A stretch of 5,513 nt of DNA from an uncultured Oscillibacter sp. (lineage in GTDB: Bacteria; Bacillota; Clostridia; Oscillospirales; Oscillospiraceae), in NCBI GenBank assembly GCA_946530565.1, contig CAMNAE010000130.1, positions 1 through 5,513 on the forward strand, read 5' to 3'. Positions 1 through 5,459 of this stretch are shown in pieces (within the stretch, counting starts at the first letter, position 1; each line of letters opens with the position of its first letter). The notes under the pieces are model-generated. The model searched no databases. It worked only from the letters and a program-made list of their open reading frames with translations, and was not told the origin of the DNA. The translations under genes and the position numbers were made by a program.

Positions 1-81
1 AGCAAACGGCGGCTTTCGGCACACACAAAAGAAAAGAAAAAGAAGAAAGGGGGTCGATGAAAAAGAAAGGGATCGTCAGAA
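1..81. other. Region downstream of the dehydrogenase with a polypurine/polypyrimidine tract
   Basis: The 81 nt after the dehydrogenase stop hold no gene I can support. Positions 27-53 are almost pure purine on the plus strand, which gives a U- and C-rich stretch in the dehydrogenase transcript. There is no stem before it, so it is not a standard intrinsic terminator. It could be a factor-dependent termination region or a leader of whatever lies to the left. Confidence 0.4.
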
Positions 82-1200
82 TCAATAGACAGACTCGTAG
101 ATCGCGAGCATGTCCTCGCGGCTCAAGGGGACATAGTTGTTCTTCAGAAGCCGCGTCTGGTTTTTGAGCACGCTCTCGGCGAAAAGGGCGAGCTGTCCGT
201 GCGGGATACCGTAATCGCGCAGGGGCTTTCGCGGCAGGATCTCGTCGACCATGGCGAAGAGCGCGTCCAGCGCTTCGGTCTCGGGCACGTTCAGGCAGTC
301 GGAGAGGAGCATAGCAAGGCCGGCAAGACGTCCGCCGGGCTCCTTTTCCTTGTACTTGTGGAAGACTGCCGCAAAGACGAGGGAGTTGGCCTCGCCGTGC
401 GGGATGTGGTATTCGCCGCCGAGCGGGTAGCTCAGCGCGTGCACGGCCGCACAGCCGGCAGACGAGAACGCGATGCCGGCGTAATCGCTCGCGAGCAGGA
501 ACTCGCGCGCGCAGTCGGCCCAGTGCTTCGGCCCGCGGCGCAGCACGCAGCGGTAGCCGCGCAGGATCAGGCGGATCGCCTCACGGGAAAAGAGCGTCGA
601 GTGCGGGGTCGCGTTCGGGCTCATAAAGGACTCTGCCGCGTGGATCAGCGCATCGACCGAGCTGGTGGCAAACACGCTGTAGGGGAGCTCTTTTAAAAGC
701 TCCGGGATCAGGATCGTCTCGGCGGGCACGAGCGCGTCCATCGTGACGCCGCGCTTGGTGTGCAGCCGCGGGAGCTCGGAGACCGTCGTTCCAGTGATCT
801 CGGAGCCGGTGCCGCAGGTCGCGGGGATCGCCACGAGCGCACGCTCGCACTCGGCCTGCTCGGGCGCGAGGAAGAGCTCCTCCGTCGTGCCGGAGGGTGT
901 CTTCATTATGAGCATCTTGGCAAGGTCGAGCACCGTGCCGCCGCCGATCGCGATGATCCTGCGGCAATGCCCAGGCAGATCCGCGCGGATCGCGTCGGCC
1001 TGGTCGACGGTCGGCTCGCCCTTGTGGTACTGACTGGTCACCAGCACCGGGCAGGTGTCCGGGATCTGATCAGAAAAGCTCCGCTGTACGGAGCCGCTGA
1101 TGAGGATCGCATCGTCCGCTCCCAACTCAGAGGCGGCGAAGTATTCACTCAGAGAATCGAAAAAGCGGATATTCGCGCGTAGCTTAAACTGCTGGCCCAT
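82..1200 (-). CDS. 4hbD: Iron-type alcohol dehydrogenase, probable NAD-dependent 4-hydroxybutyrate dehydrogenase
   Basis: Cytoplasmic group III (iron-containing) alcohol dehydrogenase of 372 residues, predicted to interconvert 4-hydroxybutyrate and succinate semialdehyde with NAD(H). The N-terminal dinucleotide domain carries GGGTVLDLAK at residues 86-95 and PATCGTGSE at 126-134. The metal site is complete: D183 and H187 in SSVDALIHAAE, H254 in AVHALSYPLGG and H268 in HIPHGEAN, with the D-x3-H and H-x13-H spacing of the FucO family. From memory, the Clostridium kluyveri enzyme (371 residues) shares SSVDALIHA, the HALSYP..GG.YH.PHGEAN block, SRKPLR.YG and a C-terminal LL.NNY.P.SRED, so I prefer this specific call to a generic one. 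A related omega-hydroxy acid, such as 5-hydroxyvalerate, cannot be excluded. The ATG at 1200 follows AAGGAGG (1207-1213) at a 6-nt spacing. The gene lies 92 nt behind dctM, with an intrinsic terminator in between. No frameshift or missing key residue is seen. Confidence 0.88.
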   Translation of the reverse strand: MGQQFKLRANIRFFDSLSEYFAASELGADDAILISGSVQRSFSDQIPDTCPVLVTSQYHKGEPTVDQADAIRADLPGHCRRIIAIGGGTVLDLAKMLIMKTPSGTTEELFLAPEQAECERALVAIPATCGTGSEITGTTVSELPRLHTKRGVTMDALVPAETILIPELLKELPYSVFATSSVDALIHAAESFMSPNATPHSTLFSREAIRLILRGYRCVLRRGPKHWADCAREFLLASDYAGIAFSSAGCAAVHALSYPLGGEYHIPHGEANSLVFAAVFHKYKEKEPGGRLAGLAMLLSDCLNVPETEALDALFAMVDEILPRKPLRDYGIPHGQLALFAESVLKNQTRLLKNNYVPLSREDMLAIYESVY

Positions 1201-1236
1201 AAGGGTCCTCCTTGGAGTGGAAGTTTTTTAAAAACA

Positions 1237-1262
1237 GCGGGCCGCCTGCTGGGGCGGCCCGC
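1237..1262 (-). terminator. Intrinsic terminator after dctM
   Basis: A perfect 10-bp GC-rich stem (1237-1246 paired with 1253-1262) encloses a 6-nt loop. In the minus-strand reading direction it is followed at once by TGTTTTT (1236-1230). This is the standard form of a Rho-independent terminator for the TRAP operon. It ends about 36 nt before the dehydrogenase start codon, so it either ends the transcript or meters read-through into the dehydrogenase gene. I see no good -35/-10 pair in the short stretch after it. Confidence 0.85.
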
Positions 1263-1292
1263 CCTTGACGCTCCGAGGGGTACTGAGGGGGG

Positions 1293-2603
1293 TCAGTAGC
1301 CCATGGCGGAGTTGGGGAAGGCGACGATGATCTGCGGGAAGAGCATCATGAAGATGACTGCCAGCGAGAAGATGATCACGTAGGGCATAACGGCCTTGTA
1401 CATGACCTTGGTGTCGATGCCCGGAGGCGCGACGCCGAGGAGGTAGAACATGTTGATGCCGAAGGGCGGGGTGATCATGCCGAGGCAGAGGGTGATGCAC
1501 AGGATCAGGATCGTTGCGTGCAGATCGAGGCTGGAGGCCTTGATGATCGGCAGCAGGATGGGGATCGCGATCATGATGATCGGGGTGGTGTCGAGGAACA
1601 TGCCCATCACGAAGAACAGCGCGAAGATGACGAGCATCAGCGGGAAGCCGTCGAGCGCGGCGGAACGGAAGGCGTTCGCCACGACGTCGCCCAGGCGGGT
1701 GATGTTGACGAGGGAGTTGTAGGCAGCGCCGCCGATCAGGATCCACATGAGCATCGCGGAGACCTCCATGGTCTGCTTGAGCGAGTCATACAGATTCTTG
1801 AGCTTGAGCTTGCGGGAGGCGAGCGCGTAGATCATGGAGACCGTGGCGCCGACGCCGGAGGCCTCGGTCGGGGTGGCCGCGCCGACATAGATGGAGCCGA
1901 GCACGAGGACGATGATGCCGATGGGGATCACGACCTTGGCGAAGACGCGCATCTTCTCGCCCCAGGAGGCGCGCTCGTTCTTCGGCAGAGCCGGGCCGAG
2001 CTTCGGGTTGATCGCGCAGATGATGCCGATGTAGATCATGAAGATGATCGCGAGACCCACGCCGGGGAGCACGCCGCCCATGAAGAGCCAGCCCGCGGAG
2101 ACGCCGGTGTAGGAGGCCATGATGATCATGATCGTAGAGGGCGGGATGATCGGGCCGAGGCAGCCGCCGACGAGCACGGGGCCGCAGGCGGTGGCGGGGT
2201 CATAGCCGCGCTTGAGCATCTCGGGCAGGGCGATCAGGCCCATGGAGATCGTCGCGGTGGCGGCGACGCCGCTCATGGCCGCGATGACGGCGGTGGTGGC
2301 AACAGTCGCCATGGCGAGACCGCCGCGGACGCCGCCCATCCACTTGTGGAAGAACTCATAGATGTCGCTGCCGATGCCGGAGGTCTGCAGGAAGGACGCC
2401 ATCAGCGCGAACATCGGGATGGCGAGCAGCGAGTCCGACATGATCTCGGTGATGATGGCCGCGTTCAGAATGTTCATCTGCGCGGGGCCGAAGAAGATGA
2501 TCAGAATGACAGAGGAGACGCTCATCAGAGCGAAGCAGATCGGAATGCCGAGCGCCATCAGGGCAAGCAGGCCGACCAGCAGGATAATGATCGATGTGCT
2601 CAT
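1293..2603 (-). CDS. dctM: TRAP transporter large permease DctM
   Basis: Large membrane subunit of a tripartite ATP-independent periplasmic (TRAP) transporter. It forms the ion-coupled translocation channel for the carboxylate delivered by DctP. The 436 residues match the usual length of the family and are almost entirely hydrophobic segments, about 12 membrane passes. Family blocks appear in order: SGVAATATISMG then LPEMLKRGYD at 111-134, GGCLGPIIPPS at 146-156, ATPTEASG at 243-250, GMFLDTTPIIMI at 334-345 and ITPPFGINMF at 377-386. The start ATG overlaps the dctQ stop as ATGA, and GAGGAGG (2611-2617) precedes it by 7 nt, so translation is probably coupled to dctQ. The gene is followed by a strong terminator. 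The substrate cannot be read from the permease. The family call is very secure. Confidence 0.97.
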   Translation of the reverse strand: MSTSIIILLVGLLALMALGIPICFALMSVSSVILIIFFGPAQMNILNAAIITEIMSDSLLAIPMFALMASFLQTSGIGSDIYEFFHKWMGGVRGGLAMATVATTAVIAAMSGVAATATISMGLIALPEMLKRGYDPATACGPVLVGGCLGPIIPPSTIMIIMASYTGVSAGWLFMGGVLPGVGLAIIFMIYIGIICAINPKLGPALPKNERASWGEKMRVFAKVVIPIGIIVLVLGSIYVGAATPTEASGVGATVSMIYALASRKLKLKNLYDSLKQTMEVSAMLMWILIGGAAYNSLVNITRLGDVVANAFRSAALDGFPLMLVIFALFFVMGMFLDTTPIIMIAIPILLPIIKASSLDLHATILILCITLCLGMITPPFGINMFYLLGVAPPGIDTKVMYKAVMPYVIIFSLAVIFMMLFPQIIVAFPNSAMGY

Positions 2604-3199
2604 GCCTTCGCCTCCTCGTTGGTTTCGATTTCAATGGTGCTGGTCTCCTTGACCTGCTCGATCGCCTCGGCGATCTCGTCGGAGTTGGAGACGAGCTCAC
2701 GGATGCCCAGAAGGGCCGCAATGTTCTTGATCAGCTCGCTGATGCCCTGAATGCCCATCAGCAGCGCGCCCAGCGGCACCCAGCCGCGCAGCGTCCACAT
2801 CGGGGAGCCCCACACGGAACCGATGCGCTCGTCCCGGCTCAGGGAGACCAGGAACATGTTGAGGCCATAACGGAACGTGAGGTACATGCAGATCAGGAGC
2901 AGAATGCAGGTGACGATGTTGATGATGTACTTGACTTTCTTCGGAAAGCCGTTGTAAAGAACGTCGACACGGACGAAGCCGCCGCGCCAGAAACAGTAGC
3001 CGCCGCAGGTCATGATCATGAGACCCCAGATCTGCGTAACGAGCTCCCAGCCCCAGATCGAGGGGCTGTTCAAAACGTAGCGCCGGAACACCTCGATGGC
3101 CGTCAGCAGGATCATGGGCAGCAGGATCCAGCAAAAGATCTTGCCCATGGTCTTGTTGATGGTATCGATGATATCGGCAATTTTCAGCAATACCTTCAT
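2600..3199 (-). CDS. dctQ: TRAP transporter small permease DctQ
   Basis: Small membrane subunit of the TRAP transporter, which pairs with DctM in the cytoplasmic membrane. The protein has 199 residues with four hydrophobic segments near residues 20-38, 52-70, 92-110 and 141-160. The family core is recognisable: EVFRRYVLNSPSIWGWEL after segment 1, then GGFVRVDVLYNGFPKKVK at 73-90. That core usually reads gHvrvD; here Phe stands at the His position. About 30 polar, Glu-rich residues follow the last segment (170-199), an acidic tail that is probably cytoplasmic. I chose the ATG at 3199 because AAAGGA (3206-3211) lies 6 nt before it and the hydrophobic pattern then fits the family. The frame stays open upstream to a TTG at 3280, but that would add 27 polar residues across a hairpin. 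The gene overlaps dctM by four bases. Confidence 0.94.
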   Translation of the reverse strand: MKVLLKIADIIDTINKTMGKIFCWILLPMILLTAIEVFRRYVLNSPSIWGWELVTQIWGLMIMTCGGYCFWRGGFVRVDVLYNGFPKKVKYIINIVTCILLLICMYLTFRYGLNMFLVSLSRDERIGSVWGSPMWTLRGWVPLGALLMGIQGISELIKNIAALLGIRELVSNSDEIAEAIEQVKETSTIEIETNEEAKA

Positions 3200-3205
3200 A
3201 GTTTG

Positions 3206-3211
3206 TCCTTT
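3206..3211 (-). promoter_or_regulatory. Ribosome binding site that sets the dctQ start
   Basis: AAAGGA in the minus-strand sense lies 6 nt before the ATG at 3199. It decides against the in-frame upstream TTG at 3280. Confidence 0.7.
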
Positions 3212-3224
3212 CCCATTACTCCGT

Positions 3225-3243
3225 GCGTCGGCATGGCCGACGC
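3225..3243 (-). repeat. 8-bp inverted repeat (hairpin) just upstream of dctQ
   Basis: GCGTCGGC and GCCGACGC (3225-3232 and 3236-3243) pair perfectly around a 3-nt loop, 25 nt before the dctQ start codon. No T-tract follows it, so it is unlikely to be a terminator. It may stabilise the 5' end of a dctQM transcript, affect access to the ribosome binding site, or act as a protein operator. The structure is seen directly; the role is inferred. Confidence 0.55.
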
Positions 3244-3317
3244 GCTTAAAGAGCACGCCGCACAGTACCGGCCTATGCAAGCCGCAGCAGACTTATGCGG
3301 CATGGTTTTGAAAATGT

Positions 3318-3348
3318 GTCCGGCGCGGCGCTGAACGCCGCGCCGGAC
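3318..3348 (-). terminator. Strong intercistronic hairpin between dctP and dctQ (attenuator or mRNA-stabilising element)
   Basis: A perfect 13-bp stem made only of G and C apart from its outermost base pairs (arms 3318-3330 and 3336-3348) closes a 5-nt loop. In the direction of transcription it is followed by ACATTTTC, a short and interrupted T-tract, so it is a weak or partial terminator at best. It sits 60 nt after the dctP stop and 118 nt before dctQ. A stem here would protect the dctP message from 3' decay and reduce read-through into dctQM, giving an excess of binding protein. No equivalent T-tract exists on the opposite strand. Confidence 0.65.
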
Positions 3349-3408
3349 GGGAACTATCAGCTGTTGGCGATGGGTTTAGAGTGTGTGTGTGATGACCTTA
3401 CAGCCGGA

Positions 3409-4542
3409 TCAGTAATCCACCTGGCGGCCATAGTCGCGGCTCTGCTGCTTGATGATCTCGATGCCCTTGGCCATGCGGTCGCTCTTGGCAGCGAGGGCTT
3501 CCCAAACCTGGGTCACAGCGATCTCACGGAGCTCAGCGACGACCTCGTCGGGGAGATCCACGATCTCGATGTAGCCGCCGTTCACGGCAGCGCGGACGCT
3601 CTGCTCGGTCTCAGCAATGTGCGCGAGGCTGACGGAGCCCATGTTCGCCTCTTCGAGGGCGATGTCCACCGCGTTGCGGAGATCCTCAGGCAGGGCATTC
3701 AGGCTGTTCTCGGAGACGAGGGTCGCCATCTGGCAGTAGCACAGGGACGGATGAATGGCATACTTGGTGACTTCGCGGATGTTGTTCGCGTCGGACAGAG
3801 CGGACCAGCCGTAGTGGGCGCCGTCGATGGTGCCGAGCTGCAGGGCCTGATAGACCTCAGTGCCGGGGATGTTGACCGGGGAAGCGCCGATGGCTGCATA
3901 GTAGTCGCCCCAAACGCCGAGCGCGCGGATCTTCTTGCCGGCATAGTCGGCAACAGAGTTGACCTCGAAGTTCGTCAGGGTGTTGTAGTTGGGCTCATGC
4001 ACGTTCCAGTAGTACTTGATGCCGTACTCGCCGTAGGCTTCCTGGATGACGTCCTTCAGGCCGTACACTTCCATGGCGTCATAGACTTCGCCGACGGTCT
4101 CCCACGCGAAGGGGATGCCGCAGCCGAGGTCAGCCTCGGGGATAACGCCGGAATAGGTGGAGCCGAAGATAACGGCGCAGTCAAACGCGTCCTGAGAGAG
4201 GTAGGTCACGATGTCGGCAGCGGAGCACAGAGCGCCGGGCTCGTAGAGCTCGACCTGGACACGGCCGTTGGTCGCCTTTTCGATGGCGTACTTAACGTTC
4301 TCAGCCATGCGGCCCTCGGCGGAGTCGAGCGCGTAGTTGTTCTGAAGACGCCAGGTGTAGACCTTGCCGTCGTCAGCGGGAGCAGCGGCTGCGGGAGCAG
4401 CGGCAGCGGCTGCGGGAGCAGCGGAGCCGGAGGCGGCGGGGGCGGCAGTGGAAGTGCTGGAGCCACCGCAGCCGGCAAGAAGAGCGAGGCTCATGACGCC
4501 GGCCATGGCGCCTGCGATCAGGTTGCGAGCGTTGAGTTTCAT
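3409..4542 (-). CDS. dctP: TRAP transporter substrate-binding lipoprotein DctP
   Basis: Extracytoplasmic solute receptor that captures the substrate, usually a carboxylate, and hands it to DctQM. It has 377 residues. Residues 1-24 are a lipoprotein signal peptide (Lys/Arg start, hydrophobic core) ending in the lipobox LLAGC, with C25 as the lipidated residue. A linker of Ala, Ser and Pro follows at about 28-57, encoded in part by a 21-bp tandem duplication. The DctP fold then begins at VYTWRLQN. Family features include the substrate-carboxylate arginine R206 in YAGKKIRALG, and GASPVNIPGTEVYQALQLGTIDGA at 219-242, the usual block with conserved Glu and Asp. The ATG at 4542 follows GGAGG (4549-4553) by 6 nt. 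The ligand cannot be read from sequence alone; the neighbouring 4-hydroxybutyrate dehydrogenase hints at a C4 or C5 hydroxy acid. A lipid anchor fits a monoderm host. Confidence 0.95.
   Translation of the reverse strand: MKLNARNLIAGAMAGVMSLALLAGCGGSSTSTAAPAASGSAAPAAAAAAPAAAAPADDGKVYTWRLQNNYALDSAEGRMAENVKYAIEKATNGRVQVELYEPGALCSAADIVTYLSQDAFDCAVIFGSTYSGVIPEADLGCGIPFAWETVGEVYDAMEVYGLKDVIQEAYGEYGIKYYWNVHEPNYNTLTNFEVNSVADYAGKKIRALGVWGDYYAAIGASPVNIPGTEVYQALQLGTIDGAHYGWSALSDANNIREVTKYAIHPSLCYCQMATLVSENSLNALPEDLRNAVDIALEEANMGSVSLAHIAETEQSVRAAVNGGYIEIVDLPDEVVAELREIAVTQVWEALAAKSDRMAKGIEIIKQQSRDYGRQVDY
4383..4424 (-). repeat. Perfect 21-bp tandem duplication in the dctP linker
   Basis: Positions 4383-4403 and 4404-4424 are identical. 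The unit is seven codons, so the frame is kept. It encodes the alanine runs punctuated by proline at residues 43 and 50 of the linker. The duplication probably arose by slippage, and tether length may differ between strains. Confidence 0.85.
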
Positions 4543-4563
4543 GTCAATCCTCCAATTGAAATA

Positions 4564-4592
4564 GTGTGGGGTGTGTGGTGGTGTGTGGTGTG
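4564..4592. repeat. GT/CA-rich low-complexity tract in the dctP leader
   Basis: An irregular run of GTGTGTGG-type sequence includes an exact 10-bp tandem repeat, GTGTGTGGTG, at 4571-4580 and 4581-4590. In the dctP transcript it reads as a CA-rich, poorly paired stretch about 20-50 nt before the start codon. A shorter (GT)5 run lies just beyond the dctP stop at 3381-3390. The function is unknown: it may keep the ribosome entry region unstructured or may simply be slippage-prone sequence. Confidence 0.6.
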
Positions 4593-4615
4593 CGCTTTAA
4601 GGTGTGTGCGATTTA

Positions 4616-4636
4616 TTGCAAAGGTGATTGCAATCA
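4616..4636. promoter_or_regulatory. Possible operator: two TTGCAA sites, one inside a 12-bp palindrome
   Basis: TGATTGCAATCA at 4625-4636 is a perfect 12-bp palindrome. Its core, TTGCAA, recurs at 4616-4621, 12 bp away and so roughly on the same face of the helix. The site lies in the 102-nt gap before dctP, where a transporter regulator could bind. On the minus strand the same TTGCAA could act as a -35-like element, but I find no convincing -10 at a proper distance. A 12-bp palindrome is expected about once by chance in a window this size, so the call is tentative. Confidence 0.3.
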
Positions 4637-4644
4637 GTGGGAAA

Positions 4645-5454
4645 TCATTCGCCCTTGTACTGGGGCTCGCGCTTTTCAAGGAAGGCGGAGACGCCCTCTT
4701 TGAAGTCGGCGTGACGGGCCATGTAACGGGTGTAGGTGACCTCGAGCTCGTTCTTGCGATGCATCTGGAAGTCCTCCTGCTCGTTCATGCAGGCCTTGAG
4801 GTAACGGAGCACCAGCGGGCCGCGCTTGCACAGCTCCTTGGCCTTCGCGATCGCGGCGGGCATCAGCTCGTCAAGCGTGTCGACGACCTGGGTCACGCCG
4901 CCGAAGCGGTCATGCAGCTCCTCGGCGGTCATGAAGGTGCCGCAGTAGCTCATGTCGCGCTGGATCTGGGGAGGCAGGATGCGGGCGAGGTGGCCGCTGC
5001 CGCCGCAGACGGAGAGCTTGGCCTCAGGGGCGCCGAAGAGGGTGCCCTTCACGGCGATGGAGATGTCGGCACCGGCGGGATAGCACACGCCGCCGCCCAG
5101 GCAGTGGCCGTGCACCGCACAGATCAGGGGCACGCGCAGGTCATACAGGGCCTGGGCACCGTCGTAGTAGACTTCCTGGGTGTTGGTGACGTCCTTGTCG
5201 AGAATGGACTGATAGAAGCGCTTGATGTCAACGCCGACGCAGAAGGTCTTGAGGTCGGAGTGCATGATCGCGACCCAGATGTCGTCGTCGTGGTTGATGT
5301 GCTCGCAGATCGCGAGGATGTCCTCCTGAACAGCGCCGTTGGCGGCGTTCACCGGGGGATTGTGCAGGGTCATGTAAGCGATGTGGTCCTCAACAGACAG
5401 GAACACCGCGCTCAGGGTGCGGCCGGCGGCCTCGGAAATAACTCTTTTTGCCAT
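4645..5454 (-). CDS. Enoyl-CoA hydratase/isomerase (crotonase) family protein with an altered active site
   Basis: Cytoplasmic crotonase-fold enzyme of 269 residues, the usual length, expected to act on an acyl-CoA thioester. The oxyanion-hole strands are present: TFCVGVDIKRF near residues 70-80, with V73 at the first hole position, and AVHGHCLGGGV near 113-123, with G121 at the second. Aligned to rat enoyl-CoA hydratase, E144 here (in FGAPEAKL) matches catalytic Glu164, but the Glu144 position is C124 (GGG-V-C). Canonical water addition is therefore doubtful; isomerase, racemase-like or other crotonase chemistry is possible. The segment ARILPPQIQRDM recalls the CaiD branch (crotonobetainyl-CoA hydratase), which itself keeps the first glutamate. 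The ATG at 5454 has AGAGG (5465-5469) 10 nt before it; the in-frame TTG at 5463 is too close to that site. The gene follows an upstream stop by 5 nt and precedes dctP by 102 nt. Confidence 0.9.
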   Translation of the reverse strand: MAKRVISEAAGRTLSAVFLSVEDHIAYMTLHNPPVNAANGAVQEDILAICEHINHDDDIWVAIMHSDLKTFCVGVDIKRFYQSILDKDVTNTQEVYYDGAQALYDLRVPLICAVHGHCLGGGVCYPAGADISIAVKGTLFGAPEAKLSVCGGSGHLARILPPQIQRDMSYCGTFMTAEELHDRFGGVTQVVDTLDELMPAAIAKAKELCKRGPLVLRYLKACMNEQEDFQMHRKNELEVTYTRYMARHADFKEGVSAFLEKREPQYKGE

Positions 5455-5459
5455 GTTGA

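Noticed and set aside
57..167. A 37-codon plus-strand frame starting ATGAAAAAG behind a GGGGG stretch
   Set aside because: It runs into the 3' end of the dehydrogenase gene on the opposite strand and has no recognisable protein character; the purine-rich lead is part of a longer low-complexity tract.
199..1182. Several plus-strand and one shifted minus-strand open frames within the dehydrogenase gene
   Set aside because: All overlap the intact 4-hydroxybutyrate dehydrogenase frame and translate to Arg/Ala/His-rich shadow sequence.
1223..1235. GTTTTTTAAAAAC palindrome as an operator or second hairpin
   Set aside because: It is accounted for by the T-tract of the terminator and the A-run that follows it; the stem would be purely A-T and weak.
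1518..2750. A 410-codon open frame on the plus strand over dctM and dctQ
   Set aside because: It is antisense to membrane protein genes and yields an implausible run of Asp, His, Glu, Gly and Arg, the mirror of hydrophobic codons.
3200..3280. N-terminal extension of DctQ to a TTG codon at 3280
   Set aside because: It would add 27 polar residues encoded across a hairpin, whereas the ATG at 3199 has a well-spaced ribosome binding site and fits the family's N-terminus.
2594..3334. Plus-strand open frame over dctQ
   Set aside because: It is antisense to a confidently identified TRAP subunit, shows no motif and has a shadow composition.
3381..3390. (GT)5 run after the dctP stop as a possible recombination or Z-DNA site
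   Set aside because: It is too short to support a functional claim; noted only as similar in flavour to the GT-rich tract before dctP.
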